Source: Pseudomonadota bacterium (GTDB taxonomy: Bacteria; Pseudomonadota; Gammaproteobacteria; Steroidobacterales; Woeseiaceae). Taken from it: a DNA stretch of 50,096 bases. Positions within the stretch are counted from its first letter, which is position 1, and each line of letters starts with the position of its first letter. The notes beneath the pieces are model-generated. The model was not told the origin of the DNA. It ran no database searches and worked only from the letters and a program-made list of their open reading frames with translations. Both the position numbers and the translations under genes were made by a program. The stretch covers positions 1 through 50,096 of the forward strand of contig JACZWL010000022.1 of the NCBI GenBank assembly GCA_022572185.1, read 5' to 3'. This document shows positions 1 through 8,700 of the stretch, piece by piece.

Positions 1-1
1 T

Positions 2-391
2 CCCGTGTTCGTCGAGGGTGCCTTGTTTTCAATCGGTGATACACACGCCGTCCAGGGAATGGGTGAAGTCGTCGGCACCGCTGTCGAGGCGCCAATGCGA
101 ATACTGTTCCGCATCAGCGTCCTAAAGGATCGCAGCATCGAAGAACCCCAGTATGAGACCGACGATTATTACGCCACCACCGGCTTCGGCACGACCATTG
201 ACGAGGTCGCACTAAAAGCAACCCGATACATGATCAAGCACATAGAAGACACCTATGGCCTGTCGTGGGCAGAAGCGTACATGCTCTGTTCTCTGATCGG
301 CGATTTAAAAATAGCAGAAGTCGTGGATTTGCCCCATGTGTTGGTAACAATGCATATTCCCAAAGACGTCTTTACATCCCATTCGAATTGA
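2..391 (+). CDS. Acetamidase/formamidase family protein, C-terminal part (5' end outside window)
   Basis: This is the C-terminal ~130 residues of a metal-dependent amidase of the FmdA/AmdA family, which hydrolyses short-chain amides such as formamide or acetamide to ammonia and the acid. The reading frame is open to the left edge. The first residues, PVFVEGALFSIGDTHAVQGM followed by GEVVGT, match the family's conserved core, where the aspartate and histidine of GDTHA lie near the metal site. The second half (ATRYMIKHIEDTYGLSWAEA and the C-terminal helix with LIGDLKIAEVVD) also fits the family. Only about 40% of a usual ~310-residue protein is present. A DUF3052 gene follows after 10 nt, probably in the same transcript. 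Family assignment is firm; the substrate is not known. Confidence 0.85.
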   Translation, partial: PVFVEGALFSIGDTHAVQGMGEVVGTAVEAPMRILFRISVLKDRSIEEPQYETDDYYATTGFGTTIDEVALKATRYMIKHIEDTYGLSWAEAYMLCSLIGDLKIAEVVDLPHVLVTMHIPKDVFTSHSN

Positions 392-401
392 TGCCTGACA
401 C

Positions 402-809
402 ATGGCCGGATACTCTGGAACTCCGTTAGCGAAAAAGCTTGGCTTCAAGGACGGGTACCGCATTCGTATCAAGAATGCGCCTGCTGATTATCTGGACCTG
501 GTCAGTCCCAGGCCAGAGAACGTGCAAATCTCAAAAAGCATCAGAAAAAATATAGATATCTTTCATTTTTTTACCAGGTCTTCCTCTGAACTTCCGTCGC
601 AACTCCCGAAACTGATGAGCGCGATTCAACAAAACGGCATGATCTGGATTTCGTGGCCAAAGAAATCATCCGGAGTTTCAACAAGTGTCACAGAGGATAC
701 GATTCGGACTGTCGCACTTCCCTTTGGGTTGGTGGATGTCAAAGTCTGCGCCGTAGATGAAACCTGGTCCGGTTTGAAATTAGTCATCCGCAAAGAATTT
801 CGCGAATGA
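402..809 (+). CDS. DUF3052 family protein
   Basis: The product is a 135-residue soluble protein of unknown function. Its N-terminus, MAGYSGTPLAKKLGFKDG, is the hallmark of the DUF3052 family, and the length is normal for it. The middle contains ISWPKKSSG followed by a TEDTIR segment, also typical of the family, in a SAM-methyltransferase-like small fold. No signal peptide or membrane segment is visible. The ATG at 402 lies 10 nt after the amidase stop, which suggests one transcript. Members are often annotated only as hypothetical, and nothing here narrows the role. Confidence 0.8.
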   Translation: MAGYSGTPLAKKLGFKDGYRIRIKNAPADYLDLVSPRPENVQISKSIRKNIDIFHFFTRSSSELPSQLPKLMSAIQQNGMIWISWPKKSSGVSTSVTEDTIRTVALPFGLVDVKVCAVDETWSGLKLVIRKEFRE

Positions 810-895
810 CTTTTAGAGAATCGTAGCACCAGGCACGGTGCTGGCCGTGAACACGGACGCCAGCTGCCACGCTACCGCTGACGAGGTGCTTTGAA

Positions 896-1267
896 ATGCG
901 AGTAAAATATACAATAGTGTTTGTCAGTGACATGAAGCGATCTGTTTCATTTTACGGTGATCTGCTCGGACTCCCGTTGAAATTCGAGTCCCCCGAATGG
1001 ACAGAATTCGCAACCGATGGGGCTACCGTGGCTCTTCACGCAAGTGAAGAAGCAAACCCTGATAGTGACGATCAGGCGCACACCGTGGCTGGCAGGTGCC
1101 GCCCCGGCTTTTGTGTGCCAAATTTGGATGCCTTTCACGAGAAGTTGGTTGGCAACGGTGTCCGCTGCGTCGAGGAGCCGAGAGAGCTTTTCGGCGCAAG
1201 GATCGCACAATATCTGGACCCCGACGGTTTGCCGATATCTGTAAGCGAAGAGACGCATAGTCCTTAA
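896..1267 (+). CDS. VOC (glyoxalase/bleomycin-resistance) fold protein
   Basis: This is a 123-residue vicinal-oxygen-chelate protein. The N-terminal strand-helix unit (VKYTIVFVSDMKRSVSFYGD, then LLGLPLKFE) is the standard first beta-alpha-beta module. The second half ends in the typical QYLDPDGLPISVSE strand. The metal-ligand pattern is incomplete compared with GloA: the first-strand position is occupied by T/I rather than H, so lactoylglutathione lyase activity is unlikely. It could be an antibiotic-binding or small-molecule lyase-like protein. The ATG at 896 follows a GAGGTG ribosome-binding site. It stands 86 nt after the DUF3052 gene on the same strand. Confidence 0.75.
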   Translation: MRVKYTIVFVSDMKRSVSFYGDLLGLPLKFESPEWTEFATDGATVALHASEEANPDSDDQAHTVAGRCRPGFCVPNLDAFHEKLVGNGVRCVEEPRELFGARIAQYLDPDGLPISVSEETHSP

Positions 1268-1404
1268 GCAGAACCTGACATATCGCTGCATTTCCTGGGC
1301 GCTTCCAGGCATGCGCAGTCTGGTAGCTAACAAGGGACAAGGCGATCTGGCCGGGGTTCTTGCTCGCTAAATTCTGCTAGCCGCAATGGGGAGGTACCTG
1401 TGCC

Positions 1405-2109
1405 GTGAACGCATCCGTGCAAGCAATATCAATGCCGACGTTGATATGGGCCTTCGTGCCCGTGGCAGCGGTTATCGGCATATTAATACGTTGGACATCG
1501 GCTGCCCGGACTGCACTCTATGCGGTTGCGCGCATGCTGATTCAGTTGCTGCTGATTGGTTATGTACTGGCATTTATCTTCGAAGCTGATAGGGCGTGGG
1601 TCATCGCACTCGTACTTACCGTGATGCTTGTTGCGGCTAGCCTGATTGCCATTCGGCCATTACAGAACAAACAACCATACCTGCTGCGCAACGCGTTTGT
1701 CGCAATCCTGATCGGTGGCGTCCTGACGCTGGCGTTGGTTACACAGCTTGTCATTGCTGTCGAACCCTGGTTCCTGCCTCGTTATGTAGTGCCCCTTGCC
1801 GGCATGGTCTTCGCCAGCTCGATGAATGCGGTCAGCCTGGCCGCGGAACGACTCGAGGCGGAACTGGCCAGATCAGTCGAATTTGCTCAGGCAAGGGCGT
1901 CCGCACTTAACACTTGTCTGATCCCCCTTATCAATTCTCTTTTCGCCGTGGGCCTGGTGTCTCTGCCCGGCATGATGACCGGTCAGATATTGTCCGGGGT
2001 CTCGCCGTTTGTTGCCGCCAAATATCAGATTGTCGTGATGTGCATGATCTTCGGTGCATCGGGCATGTCAGCCGCGATTTATCTCTCCTTAGCCCGGCGC
2101 CAACATTGA
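1405..2109 (+). CDS. FetB/YbbM-type ABC transporter permease (UPF0014), without FetA
   Basis: The product is an inner-membrane permease of the FetB (YbbM) family, 234 residues with about seven hydrophobic segments. FetB works with the ATPase FetA and in E. coli is linked to iron export under oxidative stress. The central stretch (VVPLAGMVFASSMNAVSLAA), followed by a charged loop (ERLEAELARS) and the LPGMMTGQILSGVSP segment, is characteristic of the family. The start is a GTG at 1405. E. coli FetB is about 259 residues, so this one is slightly short. No FetA-like ATPase gene adjoins it: upstream is a VOC gene and downstream is a convergent Spy-like gene. It may use an ATPase encoded elsewhere. 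The family call is good; function is inferred. Confidence 0.8.
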   Translation: MNASVQAISMPTLIWAFVPVAAVIGILIRWTSAARTALYAVARMLIQLLLIGYVLAFIFEADRAWVIALVLTVMLVAASLIAIRPLQNKQPYLLRNAFVAILIGGVLTLALVTQLVIAVEPWFLPRYVVPLAGMVFASSMNAVSLAAERLEAELARSVEFAQARASALNTCLIPLINSLFAVGLVSLPGMMTGQILSGVSPFVAAKYQIVVMCMIFGASGMSAAIYLSLARRQH

Positions 2110-2112
2110 TTT

Positions 2113-2130
2113 CGCCCGTCCTGACGGGCG
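2113..2130. terminator. Hairpin between convergent fetB-like and spy-like genes
   Basis: A perfect 7-bp GC-rich stem (CGCCCGT at 2113-2119, ACGGGCG at 2124-2130) with loop CCTG sits in the 26-bp gap between two convergent stop codons. There is no strong T-run on either side, so it may be a weak bidirectional or RNA-stabilising terminator. Confidence 0.5.
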
Positions 2131-2135
2131 ATCGA

Positions 2136-2564
2136 TTAGTCTTTTCTGAGTGACTCCAGGTATGCAATCTGTTCTTCGTTCAACAGGTTCTTCAGACGAA
2201 TGAGCATTGCGACCTGCTGCTTCTTGACCTGGTTTTCTGCGAGCAGTGCATCATTGACGTAGTCCAGTACTATGTCCTCGTCGATAGGATCTTCATCCAG
2301 CGCGGCCAGCACTTTCTGATAGGCCTCGCGCAGATCCCATTCATGTTCGGCGACGTTTGCCTGCACTTGCACTACGGCTGCCTTGATTCCCGTGAACTGC
2401 TCCTTGGTCAGGTTCAGCTCGTCCTGATTCTTGAGAATCAAATCGGGTGCAAATAATTTACCCTTGAACGGGTCAGGATTTTTGCCTCTGCCCTGCGCCA
2501 TGGCAAAGCCGGCGCACAGCATCAGACATGCAATGACTGCAATTCCATTCTTGACAATTTTCAT
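2136..2564 (-). CDS. Spy/CpxP-like periplasmic protein (putative stress or metal sensor)
   Basis: This 142-residue protein has a clear Sec signal peptide (MKIVKNGIAVIACLMLCAGF, cleavage after AMA-Q). The mature part is all-helical and charged, with an LNLTKEQ motif and an NLLNEEQIAYLESLRK end. Both resemble the LTxxQ repeats of the Spy/CpxP/CnrX heavy-metal-resistance superfamily. Such proteins are periplasmic chaperones or metal sensors. The gene is the last of a three-gene minus-strand unit; its ATG overlaps the stop of the anti-sigma gene (ATGA, 2561-2564), indicating translational coupling. No histidine/cysteine-rich metal site is obvious, so the signal sensed is unknown. Confidence 0.7.
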   Translation of the reverse strand: MKIVKNGIAVIACLMLCAGFAMAQGRGKNPDPFKGKLFAPDLILKNQDELNLTKEQFTGIKAAVVQVQANVAEHEWDLREAYQKVLAALDEDPIDEDIVLDYVNDALLAENQVKKQQVAMLIRLKNLLNEEQIAYLESLRKD

Positions 2565-2923
2565 AACAGTGGTCCTTCGTCTAAATAGTTTGTTTCAATC
2601 AGCACAGGTAATTCGCCGTAAATATCGAACTGATGTTCGGGCAGCAAAACATCGCTCGGCGCCAGCCAATGCGTAGAGCTCATCAAGTCTTCCTCTGTCA
2701 GATAAACAACTGCGACATCATTTCCGTTTGGCAGCCACGCCAAAAACAAGGTGACGACAACCGCGGCCGCAATTGCAGTGCCAGCAAATCGCTGGTAACG
2801 CGACCTTGACTCGCTATAGCGTTTTTCCGCGTTGGCCCACATTGCATCGAACCCGGGCGCATCGCCGCCCTGCCTTGATTGCAATGCACTTCGCAGTCTT
2901 TCTTTCAGTTCTTTGTCGTTCAT
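2561..2923 (-). CDS. Putative one-TM anti-sigma factor
   Basis: This 120-residue protein has a cytoplasmic, charged, helical N-terminal part (about residues 1-45, MNDKELKERLRSALQSRQGG...), a single membrane segment (about 46-64, AGTAIAAAVVVTLFLAWL) and a ~55-residue periplasmic tail. That layout fits membrane anti-sigma factors of the CnrY type: a short N-terminal region holding the sigma factor, and a periplasmic tail facing a sensor. It lies between an ECF sigma gene and a Spy-like gene. I chose the ATG at 2923, where the helical domain begins; the frame stays open 17 codons further upstream and would then overlap the sigma gene. I recognise the architecture, not a named family. Confidence 0.65.
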   Translation of the reverse strand: MNDKELKERLRSALQSRQGGDAPGFDAMWANAEKRYSESRSRYQRFAGTAIAAAVVVTLFLAWLPNGNDVAVVYLTEEDLMSSTHWLAPSDVLLPEHQFDIYGELPVLIETNYLDEGPLL

Positions 2924-2951
2924 CGTTCGGCTCTTGTTCAACTTGCTCGAT

Positions 2952-3482
2952 TCAATCGGCCTCTCGCAAAGCATTCAGCCTTCCTGTCAGAGCCTTTTTT
3001 GCACGGTCGTAATGAACTCGTCCTGTACCGACCGATACGCCCATGACGGCTGCCGCTTCTGCAATCATCATATCCTTGCAAAAAACCAGTTCCGTGATGT
3101 CACGTTGCCTGACCGGCAGGGCCTCAACTGCCTTCCATACCTGGTTACTCTCCACGCTGCCTGTTTCGATCTCGCCCGGGCCGGCGTCTTCTGCCTCGGC
3201 GGCAAATGTATTGATCAGCCGCATCCTTACGGCAATTTGCCGAAAGCGGCTGCGGGCGAGGTTCCGTATGACACCGAAGAGAAAAGTCTTCAGTGACGAT
3301 GTATTGTTAAATCGCGCCGCACCGCTCAGCACCTGGACATAGGCCTCTTGCATCAGATCCTCTGCCGCCGGCCGGTCGAATCCACACCGGCTAAGGGCCC
3401 AGCCGTAGAGCTGGCTGTGTATGGCCTCCAGTGCCTGACGTGATACATGTGGGTTATTAACAAGCGCATCGTCGTCCTTCAT
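2952..3482 (-). CDS. ECF-type RNA polymerase sigma factor
   Basis: This is a 176-residue ECF sigma-70 factor. Region 2 is visible at about residues 16-85 (AAEDLMQEAYVQVLSG, then FNNTSSLKTFLFGVIRNLAR). Region 4 is at about 112-170 (ALPVRQRDITELVFCKDMM, then a helix-turn-helix around AEAAAVMGVSVGTGRVHYDR). The linker is acidic. The ATG at 3482 was preferred over one four codons upstream because a strong GGGAGGGG ribosome-binding site lies just before it. It is the first gene of the sigma/anti-sigma/Spy-like unit, so it probably drives a periplasmic stress or metal response and autoregulates. Target genes are not evident. Confidence 0.9.
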   Translation of the reverse strand: MKDDDALVNNPHVSRQALEAIHSQLYGWALSRCGFDRPAAEDLMQEAYVQVLSGAARFNNTSSLKTFLFGVIRNLARSRFRQIAVRMRLINTFAAEAEDAGPGEIETGSVESNQVWKAVEALPVRQRDITELVFCKDMMIAEAAAVMGVSVGTGRVHYDRAKKALTGRLNALREAD

Positions 3483-3509
3483 AACCCCTCCCAAATACTT
3501 GGTGGCGTG

Positions 3510-3530
3510 TATGACAGATGCATATGACAG
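3510..3530. promoter_or_regulatory. Direct repeat TATGACAG upstream of the ECF sigma gene
   Basis: Two exact copies of TATGACAG (3510-3517 and 3523-3530), spaced 13 bp start to start, occupy the 58-bp gap before the sigma start. On the coding strand they read CTGTCATA. Position and repetition suggest a promoter or operator element, but no consensus was matched. Confidence 0.35.
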
Positions 3531-3540
3531 GAAATGCGGA

Positions 3541-4941
3541 TTATCTGGGTCGGGAGCCGCTGGCCGCTATGGCGAGAGCGATGCAGAAAGGCACGATACG
3601 CTCCGCGAAGTCACCCGGTGTGGCCGGCAACCAGGAAATCAGCACTGTCAGTCCAAAACCGGTCAGCATTGCAGTGAGCGTGCCCCGAGCTGAGACCGAC
3701 CTGCCCATCAGCCTCATGATCAGAATGGGGCCGAATGCTGCGCCAAGCGCCGACCAGGCGAAAAGCACCCGGGAAAAGATATCCGCACGCCAGACCAGAG
3801 CGAGAACAGTGGCCAGAACCAGTACGATAACGACTGTTGCGCGTGTTTTTTTCAGGCCACCATCAACATTTCCATCGGCAAGATTCCAGTCGTAGGAAAT
3901 GGCCGATGCCGCGACGAGCAACTGGCTGTCTGCTGTCGACATGATTGCCGACAAAACAGCGGCGAGCATCACGCCCGCGACAACCGGCGGCAGCAACTCG
4001 CCGGCCACCTTGAACATCACCTGTTCCGAATCGCCGAGGTCGGCAAACAGCACTCTTGCCGAGAAGCCAAGTGTGAGCATGCCAGCGTAAACAATAACGG
4101 CCCAGGCCAAAGCGATTACGCGCCCTTGTCGAAGGCTCCTCTCATCTCTTAATGCCATGAAGCGATTGACGACATGCGGCTGTCCCGGATAGCCAAGACC
4201 AATACCGAGAAGGCCGAGTGCGAACAAGACTGCCATCACAGCGGAAAGCGGTCCGGTCGGGGAGCCCGCGCTCTTCGTGGCAGTCAGGCCCACCAGCAAA
4301 GAATTGAAACCACCAACGGCGATCAATGCGACGAGGGGCAATATGATCGCCGCGGTAAGCATGAGCAAACCCTGGATGCTATCTGTCACGCTCACGGCCC
4401 AGAATCCACCAAGCAAGGTATAAGCGAGGACGATGCCGGCGCCGATCAAAATACTGGTTTGCATTGGCAGGGCAAAGGTCGCCTCAAAGGCCTTGCCCGC
4501 AGCCTCGAATTGCGAAGCGATATAAAAGACGAAGCAGAAAACGATGATTGCCGCAGCAGCACGGAGAATGACGCGCCGTGCATCTCCCAGCCCGATCGGC
4601 GCAATAATCGCGCTCAGCGTTATGGCGCCCTCGCCGCTCGCCAGTGTCTGAAGCCGCGGCGCAATCCAGACCCAGTTAAGAAGAAAGCCACCAACGGTCG
4701 CCGGAAACAACCAGAGGGCGGGCAAGCCCCAGGCATAAGCCGCACCGCTGACACCAAGCAAGGTCCATGCTGACGAGGAACTCGCCGATGCGCTGATTGC
4801 CGCAATCCATGGCCCGAGTCCCCGTCCGGCCAGAAAGAAATCAGCCGCGTCCTTGTTGCGTCCCCTTGCCCAGAGGCCAACGCCGATTAACAAGGCGTTG
4901 TACAGGACCAGCGTTAGCAGAACAGCCGTTGTTCCGCTCAT
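3541..4941 (-). CDS. Sodium:solute symporter (SSS family, PutP-like)
   Basis: The product is a 466-residue polytopic inner-membrane transporter with about 12-13 hydrophobic segments. The N-terminal DFFLAGRGLGPWIAAISAS segment, followed by SASSSSAWTLLGVSGAAYAWG, is the signature of the solute:sodium symporter family and closest in style to PutP proline permeases. Further family marks are the LLGGFWAVSVTDSIQGLLML segment and GYPGQPHVVNRFMALRD. The Na+-site region is LSAIMSTADSQLLVAAS. Substrate could be proline, another amino acid or a carboxylate. It lies 17 nt downstream of a small membrane-protein gene and 58 nt before the sigma gene. The C-terminus is slightly short compared with E. coli PutP (~500). 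Confidence 0.88.
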   Translation of the reverse strand: MSGTTAVLLTLVLYNALLIGVGLWARGRNKDAADFFLAGRGLGPWIAAISASASSSSAWTLLGVSGAAYAWGLPALWLFPATVGGFLLNWVWIAPRLQTLASGEGAITLSAIIAPIGLGDARRVILRAAAAIIVFCFVFYIASQFEAAGKAFEATFALPMQTSILIGAGIVLAYTLLGGFWAVSVTDSIQGLLMLTAAIILPLVALIAVGGFNSLLVGLTATKSAGSPTGPLSAVMAVLFALGLLGIGLGYPGQPHVVNRFMALRDERSLRQGRVIALAWAVIVYAGMLTLGFSARVLFADLGDSEQVMFKVAGELLPPVVAGVMLAAVLSAIMSTADSQLLVAASAISYDWNLADGNVDGGLKKTRATVVIVLVLATVLALVWRADIFSRVLFAWSALGAAFGPILIMRLMGRSVSARGTLTAMLTGFGLTVLISWLPATPGDFAERIVPFCIALAIAASGSRPR

Positions 4942-4958
4942 CTATTTTGCTGCGGTCA

Positions 4959-5351
4959 TCAGGGGGGCGGCACGATGGTCGGCTCAGCTGCTGTTGGTGC
5001 TGCCGGTTCGCCGACAAATTTATCCGCAACCATGTACATGAGCGCAATCCCCATCACTACGATAATGATGAAATCGAGTTTGCGTCCTGTCTGCATCGTT
5101 ATCGACTTTTCGCGATCGACATGCTTTTCGAGCTTGAGGCCTTCGGGCGTCAACTCGAAGGCCCAGGCGAAGACCAGCACCAGCGGCAAGCCGAGAACGA
5201 GGAATAAAACGAAAATTTTCAGGACCCAGCCGGGGGCACCGAAATGCCCGGCGGCGAACTCTCCTACCTGCGCCAGCAACCAGCCGGCGACCATGTAAGC
5301 AATGCCCACGCGGACTACGTTTCTACGTTTCAGTTCGGCGAAGAATGGCAT
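4959..5351 (-). CDS. Stand-alone two-TM N-terminal domain protein (ELKRRNV type)
   Basis: This 130-residue protein begins MPFFAELKRRNVVRVGIAYM. That motif normally forms the N-terminus of much larger gammaproteobacterial proteins with adenylate-cyclase-like or TPR regions. Two membrane segments are visible (about 16-33 and 45-66), and a third near 93-109 (LDFIIIVVMGIALMYMVADK). A proline/alanine-rich tail follows and then a stop codon, so no TPR region is present. It could be a genuine short family member or the remnant of a truncated gene. It precedes the symporter by 17 nt on the same strand. Confidence 0.65.
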   Translation of the reverse strand: MPFFAELKRRNVVRVGIAYMVAGWLLAQVGEFAAGHFGAPGWVLKIFVLFLVLGLPLVLVFAWAFELTPEGLKLEKHVDREKSITMQTGRKLDFIIIVVMGIALMYMVADKFVGEPAAPTAAEPTIVPPP

Positions 5352-5496
5352 TTGTTGTTACTGCTCTCCCCGGGGAAGCAGCGCACATGATACCCGTGAA
5401 ATTGGGCTCGAACCCACTGCTGTCTCATAAAAGATTGCATCATTGACTGGATCGCAGTAGTTGCGGGGGGTTCCGACAGGGTGAATCACTACGGAC

Positions 5497-5602
5497 ATGA
5501 ATTGCCAGCCTTCAGTCTGAGACCGTGGCCCGCTGGGATGCGGGCCCCGAGCTTACATGGACGTACTTGCGGCGTGTCTCAGACTGAAGGCTGGCAATTC
5601 AT
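5497..5602. repeat. Perfect 27-bp inverted repeat enclosing smaller hairpins
   Basis: Arms at 5497-5523 and 5576-5602 are exact reverse complements over 27 nt, with a 52-nt centre. Inside is a second perfect 7-bp stem (GGCCCGC 5527-5533, GCGGGCC 5540-5546) and the motif TACATGGACGTACTT (5554-5568), which recurs with one change at 22468-22482. It lies between the divergent ELKRRNV and oxoprolinase genes. It reads as an intergenic repetitive element; it encodes no protein. Confidence 0.85.
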
Positions 5603-5738
5603 ATCCTTGATCGTCGTACCCGGTTTATGGGACAGCAGTGGCTCGAACTGCACTTTTTCGTCCATGCAGAAAGGGCATTTGCGGGGCTGTACGGCAAAAA
5701 GCTGCGGTTCGAGCCAAATTTCCGTTACCTTTTTAGCT

Positions 5739-8700
5739 ATGGACGGCGAAAAACACTGGCAATTCTGGATCGACCGCGGCGGAACTTTTACCGATATCGT
5801 CGCTTTGCGGCCGGACGGGGAGCTCGAGACTGCGAAATTACTGTCGGAGAACCCCGAGCAGTATGACGATGCGGCAGCCGAGGGAGTGCGTCAGGCAATA
5901 GGCCGCTGGTCCTCGGACGGGGGCAGCGAAGCGCCAATTGATGCCATCAAAATGGGCACAACGGTTGCGACGAACGCACTGCTGGAGCGCCAGGGAACAG
6001 ACACGGCTTTGCTTGTTACGCAGGGATTCGGTGACAGCCTGGCGATCGGTTATCAAAACAGGCCTGACATCTTTGCATTGAACATCGTCAAGCCTGCACC
6101 GCTCTATAGTCGAGTAATTGAAGCGCAGGAACGGATCAACGCAGCAGGCGAAGTGCTTACGCCCCTGGACGAAGCCGAAGTTACAAGAGCGCTTGAACAA
6201 TGCATTAGCGATGGCATTTCATCGGTCGCGATCTGTCTGGTGCATGGTTACCGATACCCGGCGCACGAAGAACGTATCGCCGAGATTGCGAAAGACTTTG
6301 GATTTCAGCAGATTTCCGTTTCGCACGATGTAGAGCCGCTCATAAAATTCATCAGTCGTGCTGAAACGACACTTGCCGATGCATATCTCACTCCTGTCCT
6401 GAATAACTATATCGGCAGCTTGAGAGGCGCTCTGGCCAAAATCGAAGTTCCGCGCCGCATTTTGTTCATGCAAAGCAACGGTGGGCTCGCTCTTGCCGAG
6501 AACTTCCGCGGCAAAGACAGCATCCTGTCCGGACCCGCTGCCGGCGTTGTCGGCATGGTTGAAACCGCTACGGCGGCAGGATTTGAAAAGCTGATTGGCT
6601 TTGATATGGGAGGCACATCGACCGATGTGTCTGCCTACAGCGGCGAATACGAACGGAGTAACGATTCGGAAGTCGCCGGCGTGCGCCTGCGCGCGCCGAT
6701 GATGCGAATTCATACGATTGCGGCGGGCGGCGGTTCACACCTTCGTTATTCGGACTCGCGCTATCAGGTCGGACCAGACTCGGCCGGAGCAAATCCAGGC
6801 CCGGTTTGCTACCGGCGTGGCGGGCCTCTGACCGTTACCGACGCGAATGTGTTGCTCGGCCGAATTCCGGTCGACTACTTTCCAAGCGTTTTTGGCCCGA
6901 CCGCGGACATGCCGCTGGACAAGGAAGCGGTTCTATCGAAGTTTGATGAATTGGCGGCGGAGATTTCCAGGGACAGCGGTGTCAATGCAAGTCCGGAGGC
7001 CGTCGCTACCGGTTTCCTGACGATTACTGTCGAGAACATGGCGAACGCGATTCGCAAGATCACGGTAGAGCGTGGGGAAGACGTTCGCGATTTCACACTT
7101 TGCTGCTTCGGCGGCGCGGCTGGCCAACACGCCTGTCAGGTCGCTGACGTTCTGGGTATCAGAACGATCTGGCTCCACCCGCTGGCTGGTGTGCTCTCCG
7201 CATACGGCATGGGTCTGTCCAACATCCGCGTTGAACAGCAGCAATCGATAGACATTGAATTTTCTGCCGAACACCTTGAGCAGCTTCAGGAGCCGATCGC
7301 GCAGCTACTCAATGTCTGCGATGAAATGCTGGCAGAACAACAAGTCCCCAGGAACAACCGTCAGTTCGAAACGCGGGTGGGCCTGCGCGTTGTTGGTTCG
7401 GACACGATTCTGAATGTGGCGCCTTCGGCATTCGACGGGATGGAGGATGCATTCAGGCAGGGGTATCGCAACCGTTTTGGTGCCGACGTCGGGTCCGACA
7501 AGCTGATCATTGCAACGATTCGTGTCGAGGCTACCGGTTACGAACAGCTGTTTCGCGATCCGGCGATCGATGCCGGAGCGGCTTCATCGCCCGATGGTGC
7601 CGCGAATGTGTGGCTCGGAAACGGCTGGCAAGAGTTACCGATATTCAAGCGAAGCACTCTCGGGTCCGGTACCGAAATCGATGGTCCCGCCATCGTTGCG
7701 GAAGATAATAGTACGACCGTCATCGATGCCGGTTGGTTCGGTCGGGTGAATAAATGGGGACACCTCTTACTGGAAAAGCATAAGCATGCTGAACCTGTAT
7801 CCGATAATATTGGCGAGGACGCCAGGCCGGATCCAGTCAGGCTCGAGGTGTTCAACAATCTCTTCATGCACATTGCCGAGCAAATGGGCACCGTGCTGCA
7901 GAATACGGCTATCTCGGTGAACATTCGCGAGCGCCTCGATTTCTCCTGCGCGTTATTTGATGCAGAGGGCCGGCTGGTATCCAACGCGCCACACATGCCT
8001 GTGCATCTGGGCTCCATGGGCGAAAGCGTACGGAGCGTTATTGATGCCAGGGGTAAGGATCTCTTGCCGGGCGACTCGATAATGCTCAATTCGCCGTACG
8101 CGGGCGGCACCCATCTTCCGGATCTCACTGTTATAACGCCCTACTTCGCGGCTTCAGACCGGCCTCTGTTCTTTTTCGCGTCGCGTGCACACCATGCAGA
8201 CATCGGCGGCATCACACCAGGATCAATGCCTGCGGAAAGCAGGCATATCGATGACGAGGGTGTCCTGATCGACAATTTTGTACTCGTTCGTGGCGGCAAG
8301 TTTCGAATGACGGAGGTACGCGAAGTTCTGCTGGGCGCGAAGTATCCGGCCCGTGATCCTGACAAGAATGTCGCTGACATGCGGGCACAGCTCGCGGCCA
8401 ACCAACAGGGCATCCGTCAACTCGAGAAAACGATAGAGCGCTATGGGCTCACAACGGTGCAGCGATACCTGCGTTTCGTCCGCGATAACGCTGCCGCGAG
8501 CGTCAGGCGGCTCCTCGGTTCGCTCGAAGACGGCAGCTTCGGCTATGAGCTCGATTCGGGCGAATACATCAAAGTGACCGTCACGGTCAATCACGAGAAT
8601 CGAGAAGCGACCGTCGATTTCACCGGCACATCTTTGCAGTCGGACAATAACTTCAACGCCCCGAGTGCCGTTGCCCGAGCGGTAGTTCTCTACGTCTTCC

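Noticed and set aside
825-842. Hairpin AGCACC/GGTGCT after the DUF3052 gene as a terminator.
   Set aside because: Only a 6-bp stem without a following T-run; not distinguishable from chance.
4174-4773. A 199-codon plus-strand frame opposite the symporter.
   Set aside because: Complementary shadow of the symporter gene: low-complexity, charged and without family features.
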